This document shows, piece after piece, positions 46,277-55,586 of a stretch of 64,000 nucleotides of DNA; position 1 is the stretch's first letter; the number at the start of each line of letters is the position of its first letter. The notes below the pieces were generated by a model that worked only from the letters and a program-made list of their open reading frames with translations, was not told the DNA's origin and did not search any database. The DNA comes from Cryobacterium roopkundense (lineage in GTDB: Bacteria > Actinomycetota > Actinomycetes > Actinomycetales > Microbacteriaceae), in contig NZ_JACHBQ010000001.1 in assembly GCF_014200405.1 (NCBI RefSeq), positions 1,860,001 to 1,924,000 of the forward strand. The letters are read 5' to 3'. A program made the translations under genes and the position numbers.

Positions 46277-46304
46277 GGCCTCGCTGGCTGAGAACTACTG
46301 GGGG

Positions 46305-47015
46305 CTAGTGCCCCATGCCCAGGCCGCCATCAACGGGAATCACGGCACCCGAGATGTACCCCGCGTCGTCTCCTGCCAGCCACGTCACGACTCGAGCGAC
46401 CTCGGTCGGGGTGGCGAACCGACCCGCCGGAATCGACTTCTTGTAGTCGGCCTGGGTCGCCGCCGGGAGTTCTGCCGTCATATCTGTCTCGATGAACCCC
46501 GGAGCTACGACGTTCGCCGTGATGCCCCGCGAACCCAGCTCCCGTGTGACCGAACGGGCGAGACCCACCAGGCCGCTCTTTGAGGCCGAGTAGTTCACCT
46601 GTCCGGCGGATCCGTACAGTCCCACGACACTGGAAATCAGCACGATGCGACCGAATTTCGACTTCAACATGCCCTTGGATGCGCGCTTGACTACACGGAA
46701 GGCACCGCTGAGATTGGTATCGATCACCGACGTGAAATCATCGTCGGACATTCGCATGAGCAGCATGTCCCTGGTGATGCCGGCATTGGCCACGACAACC
46801 TCGACCGCGCCGAGGGCAGCCTCGATCTCCGAGAAGGCGGCGTCGATGGAGGCCGCATCCGTCACATCTGCACGAACCGTCAGGCTGCCTTCTGGCCCCT
46901 GCCCCGAACGCGAGGTCACCGCGACTCGGTGGCCCTGCGCGAGAAATTCCTCCGCGATGGCGAAACCAATGCCGCGGTTGCCCCCGGTGACGAGAACAGT
47001 TCGTGTCATAGTCAT
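46305..47015 (-). CDS. fabG: 3-oxoacyl-ACP reductase
   Basis: A 236-residue short-chain dehydrogenase. NADP site TGGNRGIGFAIAEE, NAG motif VVANAGITRD, active site S/YSASK (SVVGLYGSAGQVNYSASK) and the FabG C-terminus YISGAVIPVDGGLGMGH. It reduces 3-oxoacyl-ACP in fatty acid or mycolate-type synthesis. AAGGA seven bases upstream supports ATG 47015; an in-frame ATG two codons later also exists. Its end is convergent with serB, 28 bp apart. Confidence 0.93.
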   Translation of the reverse strand: MTMTRTVLVTGGNRGIGFAIAEEFLAQGHRVAVTSRSGQGPEGSLTVRADVTDAASIDAAFSEIEAALGAVEVVVANAGITRDMLLMRMSDDDFTSVIDTNLSGAFRVVKRASKGMLKSKFGRIVLISSVVGLYGSAGQVNYSASKSGLVGLARSVTRELGSRGITANVVAPGFIETDMTAELPAATQADYKKSIPAGRFATPTEVARVVTWLAGDDAGYISGAVIPVDGGLGMGH

Positions 47016-47149
47016 GCAATTTCCTTCTCTGCTGGCGAGGCAATAGTTTCACCCGTTGATTCACAGCTTAAGGCGTCCCCGTAGTCACGTAGTGAGACGT
47101 AAACTAGACGTAGCGGACAGTCACCCGCTGTAGCGGAGCGCATCCCGAC

Positions 47150-47446
47150 ATGAAGCAGCAGTCGATCACCTCACTTCCCGTCTCCCCCGAGGCGGAACGT
47201 CGCAGCCGAATGATCAAATACTCGGTGGCCATGGGAATCCGGGTGATCTGTATCGTGCTCATGCTGTTCGTGCATGGTTGGTGGTTGCTTTTGTGTGCCA
47301 TCGGGGCCATTGCTCTTCCCTACTTTGCCGTGATCGTCGCGAACGTGCACTCGTCGCCGAACGGAGCCCCGGTTCTGCGGCCCGGTGGGCTCGAAATCTA
47401 CCGCGGCGACCCATCAGCGCATGAGCGCACCCCGGACGCTCAGTGA
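47150..47446 (+). CDS. DUF3099 domain-containing membrane protein
   Basis: A 98-residue protein with two membrane helices (about residues 27-42 and 44-66) preceded by ITSLPVSPEAERRSRMIKY, the family's N-terminal signature. It is typical of actinobacteria, often beside fabG and SURF1 genes, as here. Function unknown. It overlaps the next small gene by 4 bp. Confidence 0.88.
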   Translation: MKQQSITSLPVSPEAERRSRMIKYSVAMGIRVICIVLMLFVHGWWLLLCAIGAIALPYFAVIVANVHSSPNGAPVLRPGGLEIYRGDPSAHERTPDAQ

Positions 47447-47670
47447 TCGGACTGGGTGCCCCGCTCGAGTCCGCGACGTGTTCGCGTGCCGGGTGTCGCT
47501 CCGCTGCGCTGTGGCGCCTCGACTGGCGCAACCCGCGCATCCACAGCGAGGACAGAGTTAAGACGTGGCTCGCCTGTGACGATCATGTGGAGTATCTGCG
47601 TGAGTTCTTGACCACACGGGACTTCCCGCTCGCTGTACGCCCCCTCACCGAAACGGATGATCCCGCATGA
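47443..47670 (+). CDS. small cysteine-containing conserved protein
   Basis: A 75-residue protein starting GTG, overlapping both neighbours by 4 bp. Cysteines at positions 13, 18 and 45 with His48 (CSRAGC ... CDDH) suggest a small zinc-binding fold, and tryptophans (LWRLDWRNPR, TWLACDDH) are conserved in similar actinobacterial proteins. Database names for these relatives are unreliable. The position before the SURF1 gene suggests a link with cytochrome oxidase assembly, which is an inference. Confidence 0.7.
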   Translation: MIGLGAPLESATCSRAGCRSAALWRLDWRNPRIHSEDRVKTWLACDDHVEYLREFLTTRDFPLAVRPLTETDDPA

Positions 47671-48512
47671 ACGGCTGGAAATTCGCGTTCACCCGGCGCT
47701 GGGCAGGCTATCTGGCCCTGACGATGCTGTTCGCCGCCGTGTGCGCCGGACTCGGCGTCTGGCAGCTGGCGCGACGCGACGAAGCGCTCTCCGAGTTGTC
47801 GAAGATCGACGCGAACTTTGATTCGTCCCCGATCCCTATCGCCGAGGCCCTACCCAGCCTCGACGCCTTCGCCGAGTCCCAGAAGTGGCTCCCGGTCACT
47901 ATGACGGGCACGTACCTCGTGGAGGACGAACTCCTCGTGCGCAACCGCCCGCTCAACATCCGCCCCGGGTTTGAGGTGCTCACTCCCCTGCGCCTGGCCG
48001 ATGGCACCGTCTTCGTTGTGGATCGTGGCTGGCTCCCGACCGGGGACCGGCAAGATGCACCGGATGTCGTGCCCGCCCCGCCGACGGGTCAGGTCACCGT
48101 CGTCGTGCGACTGAAGGCCGGTGAGCCCACCCTCAACAACCGAACTGCGAGCGGCAACCAGATTGCCACGATCAACCTGACGGATGTTGCCGGTCGCCTG
48201 GACACTCCCACCTACACCGGTGCCTACGGCCTCTTGGACTCGGAAAACCCTGCTCCCCTGGAGGATCGCCCCACCGCTGTCGTCAAACCGGTCAGGGACG
48301 AAGGTCCCCACCTGTCGTACGCGTTCCAGTGGTTCGTCTTCGGGCTGCTGGCCTTCGTCGGGCTGGGCTGGGCCCTGCGGGAAGAATACCGCTCGGTGAA
48401 CGCCGAAGACCCCGCCGAACGCGAACGTGCCGACGAGCGGGCACGTCGCCGGGCTGCCAAGCCGCGCAACGACGCCGAGATCGAAGACGAGCTCCTCGAC
48501 CGCCAGACGTAG
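47667..48512 (+). CDS. SURF1-family cytochrome oxidase biogenesis protein
   Basis: A 281-residue membrane protein with two helices, near residues 12-32 and 225-245. FTRRWAGYLALTMLFAAVCAGLGVWQ is a typical SURF1 start (only part quoted as diagnostic: GVWQLARRDE). The periplasmic domain has RPGFEVLTPLRLADG and VDRGWLP. SURF1 supports insertion of heme a into aa3 oxidase. This fits ctaA and ctaB later in the window. The C-terminal tail is highly charged. Confidence 0.9.
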   Translation: MNGWKFAFTRRWAGYLALTMLFAAVCAGLGVWQLARRDEALSELSKIDANFDSSPIPIAEALPSLDAFAESQKWLPVTMTGTYLVEDELLVRNRPLNIRPGFEVLTPLRLADGTVFVVDRGWLPTGDRQDAPDVVPAPPTGQVTVVVRLKAGEPTLNNRTASGNQIATINLTDVAGRLDTPTYTGAYGLLDSENPAPLEDRPTAVVKPVRDEGPHLSYAFQWFVFGLLAFVGLGWALREEYRSVNAEDPAERERADERARRRAAKPRNDAEIEDELLDRQT

Positions 48513-48563
48513 CCCGCGCGCAACCGCGTCAAGAGATCGTCTCGCGGGGTCTCGACACGCTCG

Positions 48564-48707
48564 CTGGCGCTCCCTGCTCGACCAGCGCTTGGATCGAGCG
48601 TGTCGAGATCACTGGGGATGCTCGCCCTTCCGCTGGTCGAGCAGCTGGCGCTCACTGCTTGACCAGCGCTTGGATCGAGCTCGTCGGGGTCACTGGGGAT
48701 GCTCGCC
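48564..48707 (+). repeat. two direct copies of a 63-bp variant of the interspersed repeat
   Basis: Copies at 48564-48626 and 48645-48707 share CTGGCGCTC, GACCAGCGCTTGGATCGAGC and CACTGGGGATGCTCGCC with few changes. An 81-bp period separates them. They carry the CAGCGCTTGGATCGAGC part that forms the IS110 insertion site elsewhere. They fill the 248-bp gap between SURF1 and the ABC-F gene. Confidence 0.8.
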
Positions 48708-48760
48708 TCGTTGAGAGTGCGCGGCAGCGAGATGAGTCTCGCCAGGGCGCGCTCCGGCCG

Positions 48761-50359
48761 CTAGGAGAGCTCGATCAGATCGAGGTAGTCCTTGTTCCAG
48801 TGGTCTTCGGTGCCCTCGGGCATGATGAGCACGCGCTCGGGGTTGAGCGCCTGCACGGCGCCTTCATCGTGGCTGACCAGCACGACGGCGCCGGCGTAGT
48901 GTGCCAGGGCGTCGAGGATCTCCTCACGGCTCGCGGGGTCGAGGTTGTTAGTGGGCTCATCGAGAAGCAGCACGTTGGCGCCGGAGACCACGATCATGGC
49001 CAGCGCCAGACGGGTCTTCTCGCCGCCCGACAACACTCCGGCCGGCTTGTTTGAGTCGTCACCGGTGAACAGGAACGAGCCGAGAACTCGACGTGCTTCC
49101 ATTTCGGTGATACTAGGCGACGACGACACCATGTTCTCGAGCACGGAGCGTTTCACGTCGATGGTTTCGTGCTCCTGCGCGTAATACCCGATGCGCAGCC
49201 CATGCCCTGGTTCGATGGTCCCGGTGTCCGGAATATCCACACCCGCGAGCATGCGCAGCAGGGTGGTCTTGCCGGCACCGTTGAGGCCGAGGATGACAAC
49301 CTTGGACCCGCGGTCGATCGCGAGGTCGACGGCGGTGAAGATTTCGAGTGAACCGTAACTCTTCGACAGGTCGCGGGCCATGAGCGGGGTACGCCCACAC
49401 GGCGAGGGCTCGGGGAAACGCAATTTGGCGACGCGTTCCACGGCACGCACGGCGTCCAGCCCCGAGAGGAGCTTCTCTGCCCGTGCGACCATCTGGTGTG
49501 CAGCAGCTGCCTTACTCGCCTTGGCGCCGAACTTGGCGGCCTGCAGCTGAAGCGTCGATGCCTTCTTCTCGGCGTTGGAGCGTTCCTTCTTGCGGCGATC
49601 GGCGTCGGCCGTGCGCTGCAGCAGGTAGTTCTTCCAGTTCATGTTGTAGATGTCGATCATCATGCGGTTGGCGTCGAGGTAGAAAACCCGGTTGACGGTC
49701 TCGCCGACCAACTCGATGTCGTGGCTGATGATGATGCAGCCGCCCTTGTAGTTCTTCACGAATTCCCGCAGCCACGCCACTGAATCCGCGTCGAGGTGGT
49801 TGGTGGGCTCGTCGAGAATCATCATTTCAGCGGCGGAAAAGAGAATCCGGGCCAGCTCGATGCGGCGCCGCTGGCCACCCGAGAGGGTGCTCAGCGGCTG
49901 GTCGAGAATGTGGTCGGGAAGTTTCAGGTTGCTCGCAATGGATGCAGCCTCAGCCTCTGCCGAGTAGCCGCCGAGGCCGTTGAATTCGTCGGTCAGCCGA
50001 CCGTACTTCTTCATGGCCGCGGCGCTCACCTTGGGGTCGGCGCTGGCCATGGCAAGGCTGGACTCCTGCATGCCGAGGGCGATAGTTCCGAGACCGCGTG
50101 CGTCGAGAATTCGAGTGCGCGCCAGCATGCTGGGATCGCCGGCCCGGGGGTCCTGAGGCAGATAGCCGATCTCGCCGGAATGGCTGATCGACCCCTTGGT
50201 GGGATTGGTTTCGCCGGCCAGGGTCTTCGTCAGCGTGGTCTTTCCGGCGCCGTTGCGCCCGACGAGACCGATCTTGTCGCCGTGGGCGACACGGAAGTTC
50301 ACGCCCTCCATGAGCACGCGAGCTCCAACGCGAATTTCGAGATCTTGCACGTTGAGCAC
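48761..50359 (-). CDS. ABC-F family ATPase
   Basis: A 532-residue protein with two ABC domains and no membrane part. First Walker A is GRNGAGKTTL, signature LSGGQRRRIELARIL, Walker B MMILDEPTNHLD. Second Walker A is GLNGAGKTTLL, signature LSGGEKTRLALAMI, Walker B LLLDEPTNNLDP. The linker (about residues 245-310) is rich in Lys/Ala, the ribosome-interacting motif of ABC-F proteins. It probably acts on stalled ribosomes in translation; antibiotic protection is possible, not shown. Confidence 0.94.
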   Translation of the reverse strand: MLNVQDLEIRVGARVLMEGVNFRVAHGDKIGLVGRNGAGKTTLTKTLAGETNPTKGSISHSGEIGYLPQDPRAGDPSMLARTRILDARGLGTIALGMQESSLAMASADPKVSAAAMKKYGRLTDEFNGLGGYSAEAEAASIASNLKLPDHILDQPLSTLSGGQRRRIELARILFSAAEMMILDEPTNHLDADSVAWLREFVKNYKGGCIIISHDIELVGETVNRVFYLDANRMMIDIYNMNWKNYLLQRTADADRRKKERSNAEKKASTLQLQAAKFGAKASKAAAAHQMVARAEKLLSGLDAVRAVERVAKLRFPEPSPCGRTPLMARDLSKSYGSLEIFTAVDLAIDRGSKVVILGLNGAGKTTLLRMLAGVDIPDTGTIEPGHGLRIGYYAQEHETIDVKRSVLENMVSSSPSITEMEARRVLGSFLFTGDDSNKPAGVLSGGEKTRLALAMIVVSGANVLLLDEPTNNLDPASREEILDALAHYAGAVVLVSHDEGAVQALNPERVLIMPEGTEDHWNKDYLDLIELS

Positions 50360-50455
50360 AGCAATAGTCCGTTCAGGGGGGTGGTGGGAGTGTGTGGATC
50401 AAGTGGTCCAACTAACCAGTATATTTGCCTTCCACGCCGCCGCGCGTCCACTCCT

Positions 50456-51079
50456 CTACAGGAGGGCCCCGTGCAACGTCTTTTCCAGCCATTCCCGGTA
50501 GGCGGAGACGGACCAGCCCACCTCCAAAACGAGGGTCCGAAACGCCTGCGGATGCCCAATGGCCCAGATGGCCGCAGCGCTCTCGTGGTCGCTCAGCCCC
50601 GCCCGCAATCCCCGACGAACGCGCAACGCCGCCGCGACCTCGCTATAGCCGAGCAGCCGCGTGACGTCCTGCCGGCGGGCGAACTTCGCTACGTCAGGGT
50701 CGACGACGGCGGCCTCGTTCACAACACGCAGAACTCCCGCGGTGCGCTCGTTGACGACCGAGCACCACGCGGCCAGAATTCGGATGATTTCAGACGCGTT
50801 CCGGGCGCCGTCAATCTTGTCGCGCATGGACGCGGAAACCAGGTCAGGAGCATCGGACTGCGCGGCGACACGTTCCAGAATGGCGGCCAGAATCTCTGCC
50901 TTGGACCCGACTGAGTTGTAGATCGTCTGCACGGCGACGCCGGCCTCGGCCGCGATGTCTGCAATCGAGGTGGCGACATATCCGTTGTGCACCATCAAGC
51001 GACCGGCGGCCGAGACGATCTCTGTTCGCGTGGCATCCGCTTGCAGGGCCCGACGGGTGGGAACCTGATTATCATTCAT
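50456..51079 (-). CDS. TetR/AcrR-family transcriptional regulator
   Basis: A 207-residue regulator. The helix-turn-helix is TRTEIVSAAGRLMVHNGYV then TSIADIAAEAGVAVQTIYNS (residues 17-60). The C-terminal ligand domain has no close relative I recognise. It lies upstream of the ABC-F gene, 96 bp apart, so it may control that gene as well as itself. The 120 bp between this gene and the SUF terminator hold a direct repeat that could be its operator. Confidence 0.92.
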   Translation of the reverse strand: MNDNQVPTRRALQADATRTEIVSAAGRLMVHNGYVATSIADIAAEAGVAVQTIYNSVGSKAEILAAILERVAAQSDAPDLVSASMRDKIDGARNASEIIRILAAWCSVVNERTAGVLRVVNEAAVVDPDVAKFARRQDVTRLLGYSEVAAALRVRRGLRAGLSDHESAAAIWAIGHPQAFRTLVLEVGWSVSAYREWLEKTLHGALL

Positions 51080-51110
51080 GTCGCTAGAGTAGCATTCCAG
51101 TCGTTAGAAT
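51080..51110. promoter_or_regulatory. direct repeat next to the TetR start
   Basis: GTCGCTAGAGT at 51080 and GTCGTTAGAAT at 51100 are near-identical with a 20-bp period, two turns of the helix. Between them lies a CATTC...GAATG dyad (51093-51111). The location right before the TetR start codon suits an autoregulatory operator. Confidence 0.45.
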
Positions 51111-51152
51111 GAACTTATAGTACAGTCCCAGCCCGGGTCCGAGCGTCCTTAA

Positions 51153-51185
51153 GAGACAAAACCCCGTTTGCCAGGCAAACGGGGT
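51153..51185 (-). terminator. intrinsic terminator of the suf operon
   Basis: On the minus strand ACCCCGTTTG and CAAACGGGGT form a perfect stem with a 5-base loop, followed by TTTTGTCTC. It lies about 20 bp after the stop codon of the last suf gene, so transcription of the whole operon should end here. Confidence 0.93.
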
Positions 51186-51204
51186 CGTCCATCAGGAACT
51201 CTGA

Positions 51205-51534
51205 CTACATCGAGAAGCCGAGGGCGCGCATCATGTCGCGTCCGTCATCGGTGATCTTGTCCGGGCCCCACGGCGGCATCCAGACCCAGTTGATGCGGAA
51301 CTGGTCCACAACACCGTCGAGCGCCTCCGCCGTCTGCTCCTCGAGCACATCGGTCAAGGGGCAACCCGCCGACGTCAGGGTCATGTGGATGATGAGGGCG
51401 TCATTTTCGTCGTCCCAGCCCAGGTCGTAGATCAGTCCAAGATCCACGACGTTGATGCCGAGTTCCGGGTCCATGACGTCTTTGAGCGCCTCTTCGATTT
51501 CATCGAAGCGTGCCGGGCTGAGTGTCGAAACCAT
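51205..51534 (-). CDS. sufT: Fe-S cluster assembly factor, SufT/MIP18 (DUF59) family
   Basis: A 109-residue DUF59 protein. DVMDPELGINVVDLGLIYDLGW and MTLTSAGCPLTDVLEEQTAEAL include the conserved DPE and the reactive cysteine of TSAGCP. SufT helps maturation of Fe-S proteins in concert with SufBCD. It begins 4 bp after the sufC stop and is last in the operon. Confidence 0.94.
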   Translation of the reverse strand: MVSTLSPARFDEIEEALKDVMDPELGINVVDLGLIYDLGWDDENDALIIHMTLTSAGCPLTDVLEEQTAEALDGVVDQFRINWVWMPPWGPDKITDDGRDMMRALGFSM

Positions 51535-51538
51535 GCGT

Positions 51539-52303
51539 CTAGCCTACGTTCGAAGGCGTGAGAAAGCGATCGTAGCCTTCGTCCTCGAGACGGTCGGCGA
51601 GCTCCGGGCCGCCCTGTTCGGCGATACGGCCGTTGACGAACACGTGCACGAAGTCGGGCTTTATGTAACGCAGGATCCGGGTGTAGTGCGTGATGAGCAG
51701 CAGGCCAAGGCCCGTGTTCTCCTTGGCGCGGTTGACACCTTCGGAAACGATTTTCAGCGCGTCCACGTCGAGGCCTGAGTCGGTCTCGTCGAGGACGGCG
51801 AACTTGGGCTTCAGGAGTTCAAGCTGCAGAATCTCGTTGCGCTTCTTCTCGCCACCGGAGAAGCCCTCGTTGACGTTGCGCTCCGCGAAGGACTTGTCCA
51901 TGCGAAGAGCGGCCATGGATTCGCGAACGTCCTTGATCCACTTGCGGATGGGCGGTGCCTCGCCCTCGATGGCCGTCTTGGCCGTGCGGAGGAAGTTGGT
52001 GACCGTGACGCCGGGAATCTCCACGGGGTACTGCATGGCGAGGAACAGGCCGGCACGAGCGCGCTCGTCGACGGTCATCGTGAGCACATCGGCACCGTCA
52101 AGGAGGATGGAACCGCTCTCGACCTTGTACTTGGGGTGCCCGGCGATTGTGTACGCGAGGGTGGACTTGCCGGATCCGTTCGGACCCATGATGGCGTGAA
52201 TCTCGCCCTCGTTGATCACGAGGTCGACTCCGCGCAGAATCTGCGTAACGCCCTGGTCGGTCTGGACGCTGACGTGCAGGTCTTTGATCTCAAGAACTGA
52301 CAT
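51539..52303 (-). CDS. sufC: Fe-S cluster assembly ATPase SufC
   Basis: A 254-residue ATPase. Walker [12 protein letters not shown], signature [14 protein letters not shown], Walker [12 protein letters not shown] with the SufC-specific [11 protein letters not shown]. The ATG of [11 protein letters not shown] is chosen over the longer frame start at 52351. It energises the SufBCD scaffold in the cytoplasm. Confidence 0.97.
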   Translation of the reverse strand: MSVLEIKDLHVSVQTDQGVTQILRGVDLVINEGEIHAIMGPNGSGKSTLAYTIAGHPKYKVESGSILLDGADVLTMTVDERARAGLFLAMQYPVEIPGVTVTNFLRTAKTAIEGEAPPIRKWIKDVRESMAALRMDKSFAERNVNEGFSGGEKKRNEILQLELLKPKFAVLDETDSGLDVDALKIVSEGVNRAKENTGLGLLLITHYTRILRYIKPDFVHVFVNGRIAEQGGPELADRLEDEGYDRFLTPSNVG

Positions 52304-52369
52304 GTGTGTAAGGTTCGCTTTCTGGTGTGAAGCTGAAAAGGAAAAGGGCACGGGGCCCGATTGTGAGGT

Positions 52370-52696
52370 CTAGACGGCCACGATGACGGAGGGGTCGATG
52401 TAGATGTCGCCGTCGATCAGGTCAACCTGATAAACGGGAACCGGCTCGTAGGCGGGAAGCGTGAGCGGCTTACCGGTTCGGAGCGAGAACATGGACCCGT
52501 GGGCCCAGCACTCCAGGGTCTCGCCCTCAACGAAACCCTCCGACAAGGAAATATCTCCGTGTGTGCAGGTGTCGCCGATGGCGAACACCCCGCCGTTCGC
52601 GTCGCGAACGAGTGCGATGGCGACACCGTCGATGTCGACCTTCACGGCCTGGTTGGGCTCCAGCTCGTCAAACGCACAAATCTTCGTGGCAGCCAT
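52370..52696 (-). CDS. Rieske-type ferredoxin in suf operon
   Basis: A 108-residue Rieske [2Fe-2S] protein. The cluster ligands are CTHGD (Cys and His) and CWAHG (Cys and His), 17 residues apart. It resembles the ferredoxin component of non-heme oxygenases, but no oxygenase is nearby. Genes of this kind are regularly embedded between sufD and sufC in actinobacteria. It probably carries electrons for, or is a client of, cluster assembly. Confidence 0.94.
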   Translation of the reverse strand: MAATKICAFDELEPNQAVKVDIDGVAIALVRDANGGVFAIGDTCTHGDISLSEGFVEGETLECWAHGSMFSLRTGKPLTLPAYEPVPVYQVDLIDGDIYIDPSVIVAV

Positions 52697-52698
52697 GA

Positions 52699-53913
52699 TT
52701 ACTTTCCGTCCGTGCTGAGGAGTTCGGCCTCGATGGCCAGCAGCAGCCGCTGCTCAAGTTCCGGGGCGCCGATGCGCGCAACGATGTCCGTGAGAAATCC
52801 ACGCACGACGAGTCGACGAGCCTCTTCCTCCGTGATGCCGCGTGACTGCAGGTAGAACAACTGCTCGTCATCGAACCGACCGGTCGCACTCGCGTGACCG
52901 GCCCCGACGATGTCACCGGTTTCGATCTCGAGGTTAGGAACCGAATCGGCGCGGGTGCCCTCGGTGAGAACCAGGTTGCGGTTCTGCTCGTAGCTGTCGG
53001 TTCCGGCGCCCTTGCTGCCGATCAGCACATCGCCGATCCAGACTGTGTGCGCACCGGTACCCTGCAGCGCTCCCTTGTAGTTGACGCGGCTGCGGCTGCG
53101 TGGCGCGTCGTGAAAGACGTACACCTGCTGCTCAAGGTGTTGCCCGGCGTCTGCGAAGTACAGGCCGAGCGCGTCGATGTCTGATCCGCTGCCGGCGAGG
53201 TGGATCGACGGGTTCACCCGCACGATTCGCCCTCCCAGCGAGACGACGACGTGCTTGAGGCGGGCGTCGCGGCCGACGGAGGCGAAGTGGTTGCTGAGGT
53301 GCACAGCCTCGTCATCCCATTCCTGAACGGTGACGACAGTGAGGTTCGCCGATTCACCGAGGATGATTTCGACGTTCTCGGTGAGACGAGCCTCTCCGGA
53401 GTTCTGCAGGATCACCGTGGCTTGGCTGAAGGGCTTGGCCTCGATGATGACGTGCGCGCCGCGCGGGCCGTTTCCGAGTGCGGAGCGGGTGACCGTGATC
53501 TCCTTGGGCTCCTCACCGGTGACGGTTACGGCGAGGGCCTTCTCGAAACTCGTCCAGGCGTTCGCCGAGGCGCGTTCCTCCGGCGAACCGGCCGAACCGA
53601 TTCGGCTGTCGTCGCGATCGACCCAGTCGACGGTGACGTCGGCGTGTTCCGTGGACTCGACGGCGTACGACGAACCGTCTAGCCCCTCGGCAAGGAGGTC
53701 GGCGAACTTCGTGATCGGAATGTACTTCCAGACCGCTTCGCGACCGGTGACGGCCTCGAAGTCTGCCACGTCTGTGCTCTTGAATCGGGCGGAACGGGTC
53801 TGAACCGGAACGTAGCCGAAGCGTCCATCCGGGTTCTTGACGGCCGGTTCCGGTGTGGCTGCTGTGGGCATGGCTGTTGAAGCGCCTTGGGTTGGCGCGA
53901 TAGCTGCGGACAT
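52699..53913 (-). CDS. sufD: Fe-S cluster assembly protein SufD
   Basis: A 404-residue protein with a long beta-helix body and the C-terminal GAGHASATGRFDDEQLFYLQSRGITEEEARRL (central GRFDDEQLFYL diagnostic), which pairs with SufB. N-terminal residues 1-25 are Ala/Pro-rich. It directly abuts sufB (no gap) and precedes the Rieske gene by 2 bp. Confidence 0.95.
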   Translation of the reverse strand: MSAAIAPTQGASTAMPTAATPEPAVKNPDGRFGYVPVQTRSARFKSTDVADFEAVTGREAVWKYIPITKFADLLAEGLDGSSYAVESTEHADVTVDWVDRDDSRIGSAGSPEERASANAWTSFEKALAVTVTGEEPKEITVTRSALGNGPRGAHVIIEAKPFSQATVILQNSGEARLTENVEIILGESANLTVVTVQEWDDEAVHLSNHFASVGRDARLKHVVVSLGGRIVRVNPSIHLAGSGSDIDALGLYFADAGQHLEQQVYVFHDAPRSRSRVNYKGALQGTGAHTVWIGDVLIGSKGAGTDSYEQNRNLVLTEGTRADSVPNLEIETGDIVGAGHASATGRFDDEQLFYLQSRGITEEEARRLVVRGFLTDIVARIGAPELEQRLLLAIEAELLSTDGK

Positions 53914-55332
53914 TTAGCCGACAGATCCTTCCATGCCCATTTCAATGAGCTTGTTGAGTTCGAGGGCGTACTCCATTGGGAGCTCCCGGGCAATGGGTTC
54001 GATGAAGCCGCGCACGATCATGGCCATGGCCTCGTCTTCGGGCATACCGCGGCTCATCAGGTAGAACAGCTGCTCTTCGCTGACTCGCGACACTGTCGCC
54101 TCGTGGCCCAGCTGGACGTCGTCGACACGGATGTCGATGGAGGGGTACGTGTCGGAACGTGACTTCGTGTCGACGAGGAGCGCGTCGCACCGAACCGTGT
54201 TGGCCGAGTGGTGCGCGGTAGCGTCCATTCGAACCTCGCCGCGGTATCCGCTGCGTCCGCCGCCGCGAGCGATGGACTTGGAGACGATCGACGACTGGGT
54301 GTACGGGGCCATGTGGATCATCTTGGCGCCGGCGTCCTGGTGCTGGCCGGGGCCTGCGAAGGCCACCGACAGTGTTTCACCCTTGGCGTGCTCGCCCATC
54401 AGGTAGATGGACGGGTACTTCATGGTGACCTTGGAGCCGATGTTGCCATCGATCCACTCCATCGTCGCGCCTTCACCGGCGGTTGCCCGCTTGGTGACGA
54501 GGTTGTAGACGTTGTTGGACCAGTTCTGAATGGTCGTGTAGCGAACGCGCGCGTTCTTCTTCACGACGATCTCGACCACGGCGGAGTGCAGGGAGTCTGA
54601 GGAATAGATCGGGGCGGTGCAGCCCTCGATGTAGTGCACGTAGCTGCCCTCGTCGGCGATGATCAGCGTGCGCTCAAACTGGCCCATATTCTCAGTGTTG
54701 ATGCGGAAGTAGGCCTGTAGCGGGATTTCGACGTGCACCCCTGGTGGCACATAGACGAAGGATCCGCCGGACCAGACCGCAGTGTTCAGCGCCGCGAATT
54801 TGTTGTCACCGGACGGGATGATCGTGCCGAAATACTCTTCGAAGAACTCCGGGTGTTCCTTGAGCGCCGTGTCGGTGTCCATGAAGATAACGCCCTGAGC
54901 TTCGAGCTCCTCGTTGATCTGGTGGTAAACGACTTCGGATTCGTACTGGGCAGCCACACCCGACACGAGGCGCTGACGCTCCGCCTCGGGGATTCCCAGC
55001 TTCTCATAGGTGTTCTTGATGTCGTCGGGCAGGTCTTCCCACGTTTGCGCCTGCTTCTCCGTGGAACGCACGAAGTACTTGATGTTGTCGAAGTCGATGC
55101 CCGACAGATCCGCTCCCCAGGTGGGCATGGGCTTGCGCTCGAACAGCTGCAGGGCCTTCAGGCGTCGCTGCAGCATCCAGTCCGGTTCGGACTTCAAATT
55201 GGAGATATCCGTGACGACCTCGGGGGAAACCCCTCGTCGGGCGGATGCCCCGGCCTTATCCGAGTCGGCCCATCCAAATTCGTAGGTACCCAACCCCTCG
55301 AGATCGGGGCGGTCTAGCAGAACATCCGACAT
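53914..55332 (-). CDS. sufB: Fe-S cluster assembly protein SufB
   Basis: A 472-residue scaffold subunit. [42 protein letters not shown] and the C-terminal [21 protein letters not shown] are typical; no intein is present, in contrast with some mycobacteria. The ATG at 55332 is preferred to 55356. It is the first gene of the operon. The usual sufR repressor is not next to it; ctaA lies on the other side, divergent, with 254 bp of shared upstream DNA. Confidence 0.97.
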   Translation of the reverse strand: MSDVLLDRPDLEGLGTYEFGWADSDKAGASARRGVSPEVVTDISNLKSEPDWMLQRRLKALQLFERKPMPTWGADLSGIDFDNIKYFVRSTEKQAQTWEDLPDDIKNTYEKLGIPEAERQRLVSGVAAQYESEVVYHQINEELEAQGVIFMDTDTALKEHPEFFEEYFGTIIPSGDNKFAALNTAVWSGGSFVYVPPGVHVEIPLQAYFRINTENMGQFERTLIIADEGSYVHYIEGCTAPIYSSDSLHSAVVEIVVKKNARVRYTTIQNWSNNVYNLVTKRATAGEGATMEWIDGNIGSKVTMKYPSIYLMGEHAKGETLSVAFAGPGQHQDAGAKMIHMAPYTQSSIVSKSIARGGGRSGYRGEVRMDATAHHSANTVRCDALLVDTKSRSDTYPSIDIRVDDVQLGHEATVSRVSEEQLFYLMSRGMPEDEAMAMIVRGFIEPIARELPMEYALELNKLIEMGMEGSVG

Positions 55333-55586
55333 ACTTACCTCTTTCCTACCCACCACAACCCGGATATCAGTCCGGTCATTCCCCCGCTAGGCGGAATGGA
55401 TGCGTGGACAGCTACATTGCGAACCTAGAATATTCACGGACCACGTTTTTTTCGTGAGCGGCCAATTGGCATGCACGACAAAACCGTGGAGACCCCGATT
55501 CTACAGGCTGCGCGTGTGGATTGTCGTGCTTGCCGGGGTATTCACATGCGCACATCTCGCGAAACGCACAACAGAAAGCTGAACCG

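Noticed and set aside
48761..50359. ABC-F protein as a specific antibiotic resistance factor
   Set aside because: The linker is short and typical of housekeeping ABC-F proteins, so sequence alone does not support a resistance role.
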